Assembly (NCBI RefSeq): GCF_003403075.1
Contig: NZ_CP031557.1
Span: forward strand, 620,001 to 684,000
Source of the DNA: Flavobacterium psychrotrophum
GTDB taxonomy: Bacteria; Bacteroidota; Bacteroidia; Flavobacteriales; Flavobacteriaceae
Length of the DNA stretch: 64,000 nt
Direction: 5' to 3'
Shown here piece after piece: positions 29,126-38,973 of this stretch. The position numbers were made by a program, and so were the translations under genes. The notes under the pieces are model-generated. The model saw only the letters and a program-made list of their open reading frames with translations. It searched no databases and had not been told where the DNA came from. Position 1 is the stretch's first letter; every line of letters begins with the position of its first letter.

Positions 29126-29848
29126 TTAAAAAGCTGAAAACTCTCCGGTACCTTCGCGCATAAGGTCTTGTTTTTCGGGTTCGCCGCCAAAGGCAACACT
29201 ACCTCCGCCATTTATGCGCCCTTTGATTGATTTATTTGTAGCAACTTTGATCGTACCAGATCCCATAAGTACTACATCGGCAGCATCACTTTGCAGTTCT
29301 TTTGCCATAATGGTACCTGATCCGGTTAATTTGCAGGCGATGCTTTCAGAATAGCCTGTAAGGGTTACAGATCCTGATCCTACCATGTTAACATCGGTCT
29401 TAGGCGAATGCAATGATAGTTTTATAGATCCTGAGCCATTTAGTTTTATGCCCAGGTTAGTATCAATAGTTTTTTTTGAGGTAATGCTGCCCGAACCATA
29501 AAGGCTTACTTCATTAAGGGCATTAAAGGGCACCTTAATAAGTATCCTGTTGTGTTTAGACGGTTTTATTTTAAGTCCGTCTTTTATGGCAATGGTAAGC
29601 ACCTGGTCTTTTACTTCGGCAGTAATAAGCGGAACAATGTTTTCTGCACCCTCTATAGTTAGGGCATCGGCCTTATCTTTTACTAAAATAACATCAAAGG
29701 GGCCGTTTACATAGAGCTTGCTGTAGCTGCTTATGTTGTGCTGTGCTGTAACGTGTTTTTTAGCGGCTTCTATAAAGCCAGATTGGTCTTGTGCTGTGGC
29801 TGCAAGGGTACATAACATACCCAGTGCAAGTAAAATTGCTTTTTTCAT
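29126..29848 (-). CDS. Head GIN domain protein (DUF2807 family), exported
   Basis: 240 residues. A signal peptide (1-19, ending AATA-Q) is followed by a repetitive beta-helix-like domain with the family pattern of GSGSI/GSGTI turns: LYGSGSITSKK, LNGSGSIKLS, MVGSGSVTLTG, LTGSGTIMAKE, LMGSGTIKVA. The opening SSYSKLYVNGPFDVILV is also characteristic. Such proteins sit in the periplasm or on the surface and their role is mostly unknown. It is the last gene of an operon with a sigma factor, an anti-sigma-like protein and another beta-repeat protein, 117 nt behind the preceding gene. Confidence 0.85.
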   Translation of the reverse strand: MKKAILLALGMLCTLAATAQDQSGFIEAAKKHVTAQHNISSYSKLYVNGPFDVILVKDKADALTIEGAENIVPLITAEVKDQVLTIAIKDGLKIKPSKHNRILIKVPFNALNEVSLYGSGSITSKKTIDTNLGIKLNGSGSIKLSLHSPKTDVNMVGSGSVTLTGYSESIACKLTGSGTIMAKELQSDAADVVLMGSGTIKVATNKSIKGRINGGGSVAFGGEPEKQDLMREGTGEFSAF

Positions 29849-29965
29849 AAAACTGTTCGTTTTTTGGACACTGCTTTAGGACAGTGCGGTTAATGATTGA
29901 TTAAAAAATGATTGATGATTATTATAAAGGCAGGGTGATTAAGCCTGCCTATGTAACAGGGATGA

Positions 29966-31024
29966 TTAGTTCCTGCTTAATTTTATGTCTCCGTATTCTG
30001 CTTTTGCATACAATTTGCACTGCCCTGTACCGCTTGCGCTGTTACCTTTGTAGTATACCGAGAAATCTTTTTCGATTTTTTCTGTAAACTTTAGCAGGTC
30101 TTTGCCGCTTAGGCTTCCGTATTCAAGGCTAAACTCAAAACTAAATCCAAGGTTGTTTGCCAGCCCCAGCTTTGTTGTGCCATAAGTGCTGTTTACTACA
30201 ATATTCCTGGCAGATGTGGCCACTTCGTTTACGTTTACGTCGCCATAGTTTATGCCTACATTCAGCAGGTTATCTACACGGCCAAATTTGCAGGTAGTAT
30301 AATCTGCCTTAAGGTTTATTTTATCGGCAGTATTTACTTTAAAGTCGCCATATTGTATGGTCATGCTGGCATCGCCTACATCGCCTATTTTTACGGGAGT
30401 GTATTGGGCATCGCCTATTATTTTTCCTGCCCTGGTTATATCCATGTCACTGTATTGCATTTTAAGCTGGGCTGCCTTAATGTATTTTATGTGCGATCCG
30501 CCACAGTATTGCAGGTCTATACGGTTATTGTCAGCATGAGCTTCATCAATGGTAAGGCTACCATACTGGCAGTCAATGTTCATACCGCCATATATTTTAC
30601 CCAGGCGTATGCCGCCATACTGGTTGTTTAAGCCCAGCGTGCCGTTTTTAGGAATCCTTATGGTATAGTTGATCTCCATATTAATGTTCCTACCCCTGGC
30701 TCTAAAGTTGCCTATGCGTGTACGTGCAGAAACCAGGCTTTTTGTAGCCTCAAAATCTACATCAAGGCTGTTGAGCCTTTTTACAACGTCTTCTTCATCA
30801 TTGCCGCTAACGGTAATGGTAACTTCAATATCGGTACGGTCTTCATCCCAGGTAGTAATTACAATGTTGCCATATTTGTTTCCTACCTGTAGGGCGGCGT
30901 TATTGTTTACGGCATACACTTTATTTATCTTTTTCTCTTTTGTGTATTTTCCCTTTACAATACCTGCAAATGCCAGTGTGGGTATAAACATCAGAAGTAA
31001 CAGGTAATTATGTATTGTTTTCAT
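29966..31024 (-). CDS. Exported beta-repeat protein, DUF4097/adhesin-like
   Basis: 352 residues with a signal peptide (1-20). The mature part repeats short strands with YG and QYG turns (NQYGGIRLGKI, DCQYGSLTIDEA, DLQYCGGSHIKY, MQYSDMDITRA, IQYGDFKVNT, INYGDVNVNEV, EYGSLSGKDL), a right-handed beta-solenoid pattern like the putative adhesin DUF4097. Its ATG overlaps the end of the anti-sigma-like gene by 17 nt, so it is translated from the same message. Function unknown; an envelope-stress effector is a reasonable guess from its operon. Confidence 0.75.
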   Translation of the reverse strand: MKTIHNYLLLLMFIPTLAFAGIVKGKYTKEKKINKVYAVNNNAALQVGNKYGNIVITTWDEDRTDIEVTITVSGNDEEDVVKRLNSLDVDFEATKSLVSARTRIGNFRARGRNINMEINYTIRIPKNGTLGLNNQYGGIRLGKIYGGMNIDCQYGSLTIDEAHADNNRIDLQYCGGSHIKYIKAAQLKMQYSDMDITRAGKIIGDAQYTPVKIGDVGDASMTIQYGDFKVNTADKINLKADYTTCKFGRVDNLLNVGINYGDVNVNEVATSARNIVVNSTYGTTKLGLANNLGFSFEFSLEYGSLSGKDLLKFTEKIEKDFSVYYKGNSASGTGQCKLYAKAEYGDIKLSRN

Positions 31025-31559
31025 GATAGCTCTCTTTAATTTTTTTGATGTTTTCTATTTGTGTAAGTACCTCTTCTAAAAATGATATCCGTGTTTGCAG
31101 GTTGGTTATCATGGCATGTATTATTTTTTTGCTCTCGCCTTTTTGATCTAGTTCCTGTGCCAGGGCATCATAATCTTTTTCCAGCTTATCTAAACGTTGC
31201 AGGGCATCGCTAACAAGCTTTTTAGTTGCAGGTGTATTTTCTTTTTCTACCTGTGCCAGTTCTTTTTTAATAACCAGCGAAAAGTATTCCTGTGCCTCAC
31301 GGTTTTTGGGCGACATATTATTTAGTGCTGTAGCATTATTGCTTACAGAATTGAATATGGCATACAGGCCAAATATCATGGCTATTGCTGCAGCTACGGG
31401 TGCTGCCAGCTTTAGCGAAAAGCGTTTTTTAGTTTCTTTCTTTCCTTCTAGCCGTTCCATAAAACGGTGGTGGTGCCCAAGTGCAGGCTCTTCGGTATCC
31501 CACTGCCCGTTAAGATGGCTAAAAAGGTTGTCTAACTCGTTTTGATTCTCTTCTTTCAT
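31008..31559 (-). CDS. Membrane protein in anti-sigma position, with coiled coil
   Basis: 183 residues from the ATG at 31559, which overlaps the sigma stop codon (ATGA). An acidic N-terminal region (about 1-45) is followed by one membrane segment (about 50-68, KLAAPVAAAIAMIFGLYAIF) and a heptad-rich periplasmic region (about 90-175). No known anti-sigma domain can be recognised by eye, but the position and topology suit a membrane anti-sigma factor for the ECF sigma encoded just before it. A longer frame reaching back into the sigma gene is open but unlikely. Confidence 0.72.
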   Translation of the reverse strand: MKEENQNELDNLFSHLNGQWDTEEPALGHHHRFMERLEGKKETKKRFSLKLAAPVAAAIAMIFGLYAIFNSVSNNATALNNMSPKNREAQEYFSLVIKKELAQVEKENTPATKKLVSDALQRLDKLEKDYDALAQELDQKGESKKIIHAMITNLQTRISFLEEVLTQIENIKKIKESYHENNT

Positions 31560-32110
31560 AGTCCTTTCATTTTGTTTAGCAGGCTTTCCCTGGCCCTGCT
31601 TATTGTTGTGCGGCAGTTGCCCGGGGTAATATCCAGTATGCTGCAAATTTCGTCCTGGTCATAGCCCTCTATATACAGCAGGGTAAGTATAATGCGGTAA
31701 CTTTCTTTAAGGCTTGCTATGGCTGCGCCTACCTGTTGTAGCTGTACCTGCTGAAAATTGAGGGTTGCCTCTTCTTTATCATTATCATCCTCCACCTTAT
31801 ACATTATATCTTCCAGCGAATCCATGGCGCCGCGGTTGATCTTTTTGTAACTGTCGAGGCTGTGGTTTACCACAATTTTTTTTAACCATGCACCAAAAGC
31901 AACTTCTCCCTTAAACGATGTTATTTTTGTAAAAGCTCTTAAAAAAGCTTCCTGCATTACATCTTCGGCCCAGTGCGCATCTTTTACTATACGCAGTGCG
32001 GTATTGTACATAGCTTTATAATAACGGTTGTACACCTCAAACTGCGCATTACGGTTACCCTCCCTGCATAGGGCAACTAAGTGGTCGATATCCTGGTCTG
32101 TCTTGGTCAA
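31556..32110 (-). CDS. RNA polymerase sigma factor, ECF subfamily
   Basis: 184 residues. Region 2 (YKAMYNTALRIVKDAHWAEDVMQEAFLRAF, in part AEDVMQEAFLRAF, about 20-75) and region 4 (about 120-175, EICSILDITPGNCRTTISRARE) are clear. There is no ATG before the conserved region; TTG at 32110 (TTGACCAAG) is the likely start. It opens a four-gene operon with an anti-sigma-like protein and two exported beta-repeat proteins, and probably controls that operon. Confidence 0.9.
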   Translation of the reverse strand: MTKTDQDIDHLVALCREGNRNAQFEVYNRYYKAMYNTALRIVKDAHWAEDVMQEAFLRAFTKITSFKGEVAFGAWLKKIVVNHSLDSYKKINRGAMDSLEDIMYKVEDDNDKEEATLNFQQVQLQQVGAAIASLKESYRIILTLLYIEGYDQDEICSILDITPGNCRTTISRARESLLNKMKGL

Positions 32111-32311
32111 TGTCTTTCTGACTGGTTTTAATATAATGACGTGGCCTTTTTTAAAATGTTACAGTTGGGTAGAAAATATTTAGATTTAAGAGTTAAGATT
32201 TTAGAAATAGCTTCACTCTTACCGGTAAAACTGCTTGCCGAACGATATAAGAGCCGTGATTTTAACGTGCCAATGTAGCAATTTTAGAAGTATATAAGGA
32301 TAAGGCATAAA

Positions 32312-32337
32312 AAAAGCTGTCTTTTCAGACAGCTTTT
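32312..32337 (-). terminator. Intrinsic terminator of the yebC-family gene; rest of the 332-nt gap
   Basis: On the minus strand an 11-bp stem (32327-32337 with 32312-32322), GAAA loop and seven T residues follow the yebC stop by about 107 nt. The remaining part of the 32111-32443 gap holds AT-rich sequence and a stretch with CTCACTAATCCGAGTGAAGC near 32388 that looks like an interspersed repeat; no gene was found in it. Confidence 0.8.
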
Positions 32338-32443
32338 GATTATTGTAGTTTAAGGATTGAAGAATTTAAAATTCCGGTCTGATAACGCTCACTAATCCGA
32401 GTGAAGCTCATTCTGAAATCTTAATTCTAAAATCTTAAATGCA

Positions 32444-33154
32444 TTATTCCTGCATAGTGTGGTACACGTTCATAACGTCGTCATCTTCTTCAATTTTTTC
32501 AAGAAGTTTTTCAACGTCTGCTACCTGGTCTTCGGTAAGTTGTTTGGTTACCTGAGGTATCCTTTCAAAGCCCGATGAAAGTATTTCAATGCTGCGGTGC
32601 TCCAGTTCTTTCTGGATAGCGCCAAAGCTTTCAAAAGGGGCATACATCATAATACCGTCTTCGTCAGCAAAGATCTCTTCTACACCAAAGTCGATCATCT
32701 CCAGTTCCAGCTCCTCTACATCGCGGCCTTCAGCCGGTATACGGAAGTTACAGGTATGGTCAAACATAAATTCTACAGATCCCTGTGTACCCATGGTACC
32801 GTTGCACTTATTAAAATAACTGCGGATGTTAGCTACCGTACGGTTGTTGTTATCTGTTGCCGTTTCTATAAGTATAGCAATACCGTGAGGTGCGTAGCCT
32901 TCAAACAGTACCTCTTTAAAGTTAGCGGTATCTTTATCAGATGCTTTTTTAATGGCGCGCTCTACGTTGTCTTTCGGCATGTTTGCCGCTTTCGCGTTTT
33001 GTATAACAGCCCTTAACCTGGAGTTGGTTTCGGCATTTGGCCCGCCTTCTTTAACGGCCATCACTATATCTTTACCAATGCGTGTAAACGTTTTGGCCAT
33101 AGCCGACCAACGCTTCATTTTCCTGGCTTTTCTAAATTCAAACGCTCTTCCCAT
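32444..33154 (-). CDS. YebC/PmpR/TACO1-family protein
   Basis: 236 residues from the ATG at 33154 (MGRAFEFRKARKMKRWSAMA). The start is supported by a near-perfect promoter at 33176-33206. The conserved N-terminal KTFTRIGKDIVMAVKEGG, NMPKDNVERAIKKAS and LFEGYAPHGIAILIETATDN segments are family hallmarks. Relatives act either as DNA-binding regulators or, as more recent work shows for TACO1/YebC, as ribosome-associated factors that help translate proline-rich stretches. Which applies here cannot be told from sequence. Confidence 0.93.
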   Translation of the reverse strand: MGRAFEFRKARKMKRWSAMAKTFTRIGKDIVMAVKEGGPNAETNSRLRAVIQNAKAANMPKDNVERAIKKASDKDTANFKEVLFEGYAPHGIAILIETATDNNNRTVANIRSYFNKCNGTMGTQGSVEFMFDHTCNFRIPAEGRDVEELELEMIDFGVEEIFADEDGIMMYAPFESFGAIQKELEHRSIEILSSGFERIPQVTKQLTEDQVADVEKLLEKIEEDDDVMNVYHTMQE

Positions 33155-33175
33155 AATGTTTATGTATTTGCGGCA

Positions 33176-33206
33176 CAAAAGTATAATTATTCGCCGTTTT
33201 TACAAA
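33176..33206 (-). promoter_or_regulatory. Promoter of the yebC-family gene
   Basis: TTTG (33203-33206) and TACTTTTG (33176-33183), 19 nt apart on the minus strand, match the flavobacterial consensus at every position. Confidence 0.75.
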
Positions 33207-33222
33207 ACCAAAATTAGTGCTA

Positions 33223-35259
33223 TTAATGCTTTTTATGATTGCTAAGGTCGTTTAATATATTAATGCTCTCAAAAATGTATGGATCTGTCTTTATACTTTT
33301 AATTTTAAAGTCGTTTACCGTTTTTTTATAAGCATCTGTACCTGCAGCATTAAAGCTGCCCGTAACGGTTACAGCATTTTCTTTATCTGCTATTGCAGAT
33401 ACCTCTTTATAAATACCATCAGTACTATGTATCTGGTCGTACACCCGGCTAAAAGTTACCGGCAGCGGTGGCTTTTTAGACTGGTATACCTCGTTAATGC
33501 GGCCGTCAAGTGTCTTTATCTCATTCAGGAATTTATTAGTTGTAATGCGCTCTTTACTCAGGGTAACCGCTTTTTTAATTTCGGTATCCGGCATTTTTGT
33601 ATAGCGAAGGTGCACGTCTATACTATCGTTTGGCATAGCATTAGGCATTGCGCTTTCGCGCGGTATTATCTGGCTAAAAAGCATCGGCATCTCTACATCT
33701 GGTATAATGCCGGTATACTGGCTGCTACGCCCGCTTACACGATAAAACCTGTCAACGGTAACCTTTATAAAATTAGCTTCGTCATTTTCTTCCAGTGGCA
33801 TAATGGTTTGCATAGTAGCTTTGCCCAGAGTAGGGCTGCCCACAATTACGGCACGGTTATAATCCTGCATTACCCCGGCAAAAAATTCGCTTGCCGAAGC
33901 GCTGAGGCCATTTACCAACACTACCATAGGGCCGTTGTACAGCATACCGCGGTTGTAATCGCGTATGGTGTTGTATTGCATATTTTTATCTGTGAGTACA
34001 GATATGGGGCCAAAGTTAATGAACATTCCCGCCATGCGGATAACCTCTTCCATAGAGCCGCCGCCATTAAACTGAAGGTCGATTATTAGCCCGCTGATGC
34101 CTTGTTTCATGAGCGATGTAACTTCTTTTGCTACATCTTCGGCAACACCGCTTTGGCCTTCCTTGTCAAAGCTGCTGTAAAAAGTCGGGATTTTTATATA
34201 ACCTGTTTTTTGTTTCCCTTCGCCTAAGGCATAACTGTATACCAGGTTCTCATCATCTTTCATTACCTCCTTAGTAAGCGTTACGGTATACATAGTACCG
34301 TCTTTTTTGCGAAGCGTAATGTCTACATCTCTGTAGGTGTCGCTGTTTACAATGTTTGTAATGGCATCCATAGATGCGCACGATACTATAAACTCTGTTT
34401 TATTAGAACCCAGTTTAATGATCTTGTCGCCCTTTTCTATTTTATTTGTACCAAAGGCAGGCCCGCCGGGAACTACTTCTTCTACCACAATTTCTTCTTC
34501 CTGGTTCTGGCTTACATACAGGCCCAGTGAATAATTTTGTGTAGAAATGCCTGATACAAATGATGCCCTTTCGTTATAATTAAAATAGGTAGAATGCGGG
34601 TCAAAATAGGAGCAGAACACATTGTAGAATTTGCCATACATACTGTCTTCAAAACCTTCGGCAGGAGCCAGGTCGTTATCTGTGCGGCATATATAAGTAT
34701 CTATAACCTTTGTTTTAGTGGCAGGAAATAGTTTTGGCAATTGTTTAGTAAGCGAATCTTTATTTTTAGAAAGCTCAGAAATATCTTCCAGTATATCAAA
34801 AGTTATTTTTTTGCGCAGGTATTTTTTAATGCGCTGCGGGTCTTTTAAAAAAGGATAACTTTTTTTAGAATAGTAAATGGTATCTGTAGTGTTATAAGTA
34901 AGCTGTTCTGTAGCCAGCTCCTGTATAAACTTTTTATTGCGTTGCAGGGCGGTACGATAGGTATTTATAAAATCGGTAAAAAAAGAACAATCTTTCGCTT
35001 TTATATAATCGTCTATTTTTAGTTTATGTACAGCTAATTTATTGAATTCATCTTCGGTAAACAGTACGTGGTTATCATCAAGCTGGTCAATAATAGTATT
35101 AAACACATAGGCAGAAAGGCTGTCGTTTACAGGCTTGGGCTTAAAATGTTTTTCCTGCAAAACATCGCTTATGCGGCTAAACACCCGGCATGCTTTAGCA
35201 TTGTCCTGGGCATAAGAAATTGATGTTATAAGGATTGCGAGGGCAGCCAGCTTTTTCAT
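33223..35259 (-). CDS. S41 family carboxy-terminal (tail-specific) protease
   Basis: 678 residues with a signal peptide (1-17). An N-terminal helical domain is followed by a PDZ domain (around 240-325, GPAFGTNKIEKGDKIIKLG), the S41 protease core and a C-terminal DUF3340-type region. The core has GLIIDLQFNGGGSMEEV, the catalytic serine in VNGLSASASEFFAG and the lysine in GSPTLGKATMQ. Such Prc/Tsp proteases trim or degrade periplasmic proteins and lipoproteins. A perfect -7 box, TAAATTTG (35280-35287, minus strand), lies 20 nt before the start. Confidence 0.94.
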   Translation of the reverse strand: MKKLAALAILITSISYAQDNAKACRVFSRISDVLQEKHFKPKPVNDSLSAYVFNTIIDQLDDNHVLFTEDEFNKLAVHKLKIDDYIKAKDCSFFTDFINTYRTALQRNKKFIQELATEQLTYNTTDTIYYSKKSYPFLKDPQRIKKYLRKKITFDILEDISELSKNKDSLTKQLPKLFPATKTKVIDTYICRTDNDLAPAEGFEDSMYGKFYNVFCSYFDPHSTYFNYNERASFVSGISTQNYSLGLYVSQNQEEEIVVEEVVPGGPAFGTNKIEKGDKIIKLGSNKTEFIVSCASMDAITNIVNSDTYRDVDITLRKKDGTMYTVTLTKEVMKDDENLVYSYALGEGKQKTGYIKIPTFYSSFDKEGQSGVAEDVAKEVTSLMKQGISGLIIDLQFNGGGSMEEVIRMAGMFINFGPISVLTDKNMQYNTIRDYNRGMLYNGPMVVLVNGLSASASEFFAGVMQDYNRAVIVGSPTLGKATMQTIMPLEENDEANFIKVTVDRFYRVSGRSSQYTGIIPDVEMPMLFSQIIPRESAMPNAMPNDSIDVHLRYTKMPDTEIKKAVTLSKERITTNKFLNEIKTLDGRINEVYQSKKPPLPVTFSRVYDQIHSTDGIYKEVSAIADKENAVTVTGSFNAAGTDAYKKTVNDFKIKSIKTDPYIFESINILNDLSNHKKH

Positions 35260-35336
35260 AGTAGTAATGCGGTTTATCTCAAATTTAGAGAAAATCTGTA
35301 AGCGATTTTTTATTTTAACCCCATATTTACAAAAAA

Positions 35337-35364
35337 AGCCGCAAACCTGTAAAGATTTGCGGCT
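35337..35364 (-). terminator. Intrinsic terminator of gcvT
   Basis: On the minus strand AGCCGCAAA pairs with TTTGCGGCT (9 bp) and is followed by seven T residues, 22 nt after the gcvT stop. Confidence 0.82.
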
Positions 35365-35385
35365 AATATATTGATAAGTATATCC

Positions 35386-36468
35386 TTACTTTTTGTAGAA
35401 CGGTAGTTTAACCACTTTTGCAGGGATATCATTCTTACGGATGCGGATAAATATTTCACTATCTTCTGTAGCATAAGCCACCGGCACATAGCCCAGGCCA
35501 ATACCTTTATTAAGCGATGGCGCCATAGTACCCGATGTTACAATACCTATAACGGTACCCTGTGCATCTACAATTTCGTAATCGTGGCGTGGTATGCCAC
35601 GTTCTGTAAGTTCAAAGCCTACAAGTTTGCGGCTAACACCGGCTTCTTTTTGCTGTTTAAGCGCTTCGCTGTTTACAAAATCTTTACTGAATTTTGTAAT
35701 CCAGCCCAGCCCGGCCTCAAGCGGAGAGGTAGTATCATTAATATCATTACCATACAGGCAGAAACCCATTTCAAGGCGAAGAGTGTCGCGTGCAGCAAGG
35801 CCTATTGGCTTAATGCCATAAGCAGCTCCGGCTTCAAATACCTTATTCCATATCTGTTCGATCTCGCTGTTCTTGGCATAGATCTCAAAACCACCGCTAC
35901 CGGTATATCCTGTAGCAGAAATAATAACATTTTCGATACCTGCAAAATCTGCCACTTCAAAATGGTAGTATTTAATGGCAGCAAGGTCTATAGATGTTAG
36001 CGGTTGCATGGCCTCCATAGCTGTAGGCCCCTGTATGGCAAGCAGCGAATAATCTTCGCTAATGTTGCGCATGTCTACACCCAGGTCGTTGTGCTGCGAT
36101 ATCCAGTTCCAGTCTTTTTCTATGTTGCTGGCGTTTACTACAAGCAGGTATTGCTCGTCTTTAATTTTATATACAATAAGGTCGTCTACAATACCACCTT
36201 CTGCATTAGGCAGGCAAGAATACTGTGCACGGCCTATGGTTAGCACAGACGCGTCATTACTGGTCACTTTTTGTATCAATGCAAGTGCATTAGGGCCGCT
36301 AAGCAAAAACTCGCCCATGTGCGAAACGTCAAAAACGCCCACACCGTTTCTTACGGTTTCGTGTTCTGCAGTAACCCCTTCATATTGTACCGGCATATTA
36401 TAGCCTGCAAACGGCACCATCTTGGCACCTAAAGATTCGTGAATGTGCGTAAGCGCTGTATTTTTCAT
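35386..36468 (-). CDS. gcvT: Glycine cleavage system T protein (aminomethyltransferase)
   Basis: 360 residues, standard length. It transfers the methylene carbon of glycine from the H-protein lipoyl arm to tetrahydrofolate. Family segments are [25 protein letters not shown], the folate-site region [34 protein letters not shown] and [18 protein letters not shown]. It stands alone: gcvH and gcvP are not in the window. No glycine riboswitch was seen upstream. Confidence 0.96.
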   Translation of the reverse strand: MKNTALTHIHESLGAKMVPFAGYNMPVQYEGVTAEHETVRNGVGVFDVSHMGEFLLSGPNALALIQKVTSNDASVLTIGRAQYSCLPNAEGGIVDDLIVYKIKDEQYLLVVNASNIEKDWNWISQHNDLGVDMRNISEDYSLLAIQGPTAMEAMQPLTSIDLAAIKYYHFEVADFAGIENVIISATGYTGSGGFEIYAKNSEIEQIWNKVFEAGAAYGIKPIGLAARDTLRLEMGFCLYGNDINDTTSPLEAGLGWITKFSKDFVNSEALKQQKEAGVSRKLVGFELTERGIPRHDYEIVDAQGTVIGIVTSGTMAPSLNKGIGLGYVPVAYATEDSEIFIRIRKNDIPAKVVKLPFYKK

Positions 36469-36630
36469 TTATTATCAGAATAAAATTTAAAAGCGCTAAT
36501 TTATTGAAAAAAACGCAACCAAACGCGTTATTTTTCGGGTATTACTATTTTAATGTGCAATGTTATAAATTTGTGAGTCCATTTACGGCCGGCTTATTTT
36601 TTCATACATTTGCCTATACTTTATTATGTT

Positions 36631-37185
36631 ATGCGGTATCTTTTTTTGCTTACAGTTTTTATATGTTTTTCGGTTAATGCACAGGTAGGTGCTACCATGC
36701 ACTGCGGTTATGACTTTACCTCTTATTTTGTGGTAGATGCGCATGAGGCAGGTAAAACAGAAAACGTAAAAAACCTTAAGGTAACCATAGTAGACAGCCT
36801 GGGGCGCGAAGTAATAAACATTAATAATATATACAGCTGGCAAAAGTCGAACCAGCCAATGGTATTTAGTATGAACTACAGGGTGGGTAATGACAATAAA
36901 CCGTTGCCGCCGGATGCCGTTATTACGGGAAAAGAGCGCTTTTTCTTTCCGTATGCAAAGGACAATTACTTATTATCAGTTTCTAATAAATTTCCTGCTG
37001 AAAACTTTAGCTTTAAGATAGAAGACATAGACGGTAAAGAAAACGGAGGGCATTTTAAAACCGTAATCGTTCCGCTAAATGCTTATAATATGTATGTACT
37101 GTGCAGTAGCGAAAGCCAGCAGGCAGCCATTAAATTTGGGCGTAAAATGAACAAGCCCATTGATGTAGTGCTTGAAAAGCAATGA
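36631..37185 (+). CDS. Exported protein of unknown function
   Basis: 184 residues from the ATG at 36631. A signal peptide is clear (RYLFLLTVFICFSVNAQ, cleavage near residue 18). TACATTTG at 36605-36612 is a perfect -7 box 19 nt upstream, which fixes the start and rules out the earlier TTG. The mature part is mostly beta, with one likely Cys near the N-terminus and another near the C-terminus. No family recognised. Confidence 0.75.
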   Translation: MRYLFLLTVFICFSVNAQVGATMHCGYDFTSYFVVDAHEAGKTENVKNLKVTIVDSLGREVININNIYSWQKSNQPMVFSMNYRVGNDNKPLPPDAVITGKERFFFPYAKDNYLLSVSNKFPAENFSFKIEDIDGKENGGHFKTVIVPLNAYNMYVLCSSESQQAAIKFGRKMNKPIDVVLEKQ

Positions 37186-37196
37186 GGTAAAAAAAT

Positions 37197-37255
37197 GCCA
37201 CGAATTACTCTAAAATGCACAAAATAAATTCGTGTATATTAGTGCAATTCGTGGC
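37197..37255. repeat. Intergenic imperfect palindrome, copy 2
   Basis: GCCACGAATT at the left and its complement AATTCGTGGC at the right bracket a partly self-complementary 59-nt element between two convergent genes. It is related to the elements at 13742 and 43093. Confidence 0.7.
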
Positions 37256-37276
37256 AAAATATAATATTAAAAGCTC

Positions 37277-38854
37277 TTAATTATACAGTAAGCCTGCAAG
37301 GCTGTTATCTCTATCGTAGATATCATCAAAAAAGGCTACGTTACCGTTATCATCTGCCCAGGCAGTAAAGTAGGTAATATATACCGGTATTTTGTTTTTA
37401 AGGGCATAGGTATTTTCTTTGTCAGCATTCATGGCTTTGTCTACTTTAGCGGCATCCCAGCCACCATCTTTACCCGTAATTTTTATCGCAAGTTCACGGG
37501 CTTTTTCTACACGCACACAGCCGTGGCTAAAGGCGCGGTCGTCCTGGTTAAACAGGCTTTTGGCAGGGGTATCGTGCAGGTAAATGTTATTAGAGTTAGG
37601 GAACATAAATTTCACCTTACCAAGCGAGTTTTGCCCACCCGGCTTCTGACGAATATTACCATTATTGTAATACTCCATATTGTGGTTAGCAAGGTAATTT
37701 GGATTTTTAGCAATGCCCGGTTTAATCTCTTTCTCCACAATACTTTTCGGAATGTTCCAGTACGGGCTAAAAGCCAGATAGCTCATATTACCGCTAAAAA
37801 CTACAGTTTTATTTAGCTCTTTACCTACTACTACGTTAGATATCAGGTCGATCTTGCCATCTTTAACATAACGCAGCCTGTATGATGGTATGTTTACCGC
37901 AATGTACTCTTTTTGTGTATTAATAGCCGGTGTTACCCAGCGGCAACGTTCCATATTTACGGTTATCGATTTTATCCTGTCGTCTATAGATACATTAAGC
38001 TCTTTAATAATTGCAGGGCCTACCTTACCGTCAAATTCACGGAAATGATTTTTTTCGTATAAGGTAACAGCGTCTTTAAGGCTGCTGTCAAACACATTGC
38101 TTTTACTGTCAGATTTCAGATAGCCTTCGGCAGCAAGCCTCGCTCTTAGTTGGGTAACTGCTACACCGCTGTCGCCTTCTTTAATGGCTTTAACACCTTC
38201 AGGCAGAGTAATACTTTCCCAACCGCCTTTCTTTTTTATATCACGGTATTTTACTAATCCTTTTTTCAGGGCAAAATATTGATTAAACATTCCTTCTTTA
38301 TCACCCTTTACTTTGGCAGGGTCTTTCATTAGTGTGTCCAGGTAAGCTACATAATCGGTACGTTCACGCGGCAGATACCAGCCTGTTTCGCGGCTTTTAT
38401 CTGCAGGCAGTCCATCTAATGTTTTGTTGGCCCAAAAAAAGTACATTGAGCTAATAAGCAGTTCAGACTGTACATTGGGTTTCTCACCACGTCCGGAATC
38501 CTGAAAAAGGTCATCGAGTACATTTTTGTAGGGCACTTTACTAGGCAGGCCGTCATTGCCAAGCTGGTTAACCTGGTTGTACAATGCTTCGGCAAATTCT
38601 ATTAGCCCACGTTTTTCATGCCATATATAATGTGGATGTTTTTTGTATAAAGCGCTAATCTCGCTACTGTATTTTTTATAATCAGGATATTTATTGTAGA
38701 ACTCTCCAAACTGAGTAGTGTCTAAAGGAATAGTTTTTTCTGCATGGTCGTGCGTTTCGGTATCGGCACCTACATTGTCTTTGTCCTTTTTACAGGAAGT
38801 AAACGAGAGCGCCAGTAGTAGTATGGAGCCAATAATTAACTGAATCTTTTTCAT
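37277..38854 (-). CDS. L,D-transpeptidase (YcbB/LdtD type), lipoprotein
   Basis: 525 residues. The N-terminus is a lipoprotein signal ending at Cys20 (LALSFTSC). A helical domain follows, then a peptidoglycan-binding repeat (about 222-275, EGDSGVAVTQLRARLAAEGYL) and the YkuD catalytic domain (about 305-475) with the nucleophile Cys446 in SHGCVRV. The capping-type insertion and length match YcbB relatives, which make 3-3 crosslinks in peptidoglycan or attach proteins. It converges on the preceding plus-strand gene. Confidence 0.92.
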   Translation of the reverse strand: MKKIQLIIGSILLLALSFTSCKKDKDNVGADTETHDHAEKTIPLDTTQFGEFYNKYPDYKKYSSEISALYKKHPHYIWHEKRGLIEFAEALYNQVNQLGNDGLPSKVPYKNVLDDLFQDSGRGEKPNVQSELLISSMYFFWANKTLDGLPADKSRETGWYLPRERTDYVAYLDTLMKDPAKVKGDKEGMFNQYFALKKGLVKYRDIKKKGGWESITLPEGVKAIKEGDSGVAVTQLRARLAAEGYLKSDSKSNVFDSSLKDAVTLYEKNHFREFDGKVGPAIIKELNVSIDDRIKSITVNMERCRWVTPAINTQKEYIAVNIPSYRLRYVKDGKIDLISNVVVGKELNKTVVFSGNMSYLAFSPYWNIPKSIVEKEIKPGIAKNPNYLANHNMEYYNNGNIRQKPGGQNSLGKVKFMFPNSNNIYLHDTPAKSLFNQDDRAFSHGCVRVEKARELAIKITGKDGGWDAAKVDKAMNADKENTYALKNKIPVYITYFTAWADDNGNVAFFDDIYDRDNSLAGLLYN

Positions 38855-38973
38855 AGTATGGTGTTTGTTTTATTTAATAAATGTAGGAAGAATTTTATAT
38901 TTAAAAAGTATTAATCCTGTCGTTTAACCAATAATTAGTATTAATTGCCAACGATTTATTAAAGTTTAACAGC

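Noticed and set aside
36469..36630. Glycine riboswitch before gcvT
   Set aside because: No paired aptamer-like structure was seen and gcvT has a short leader.
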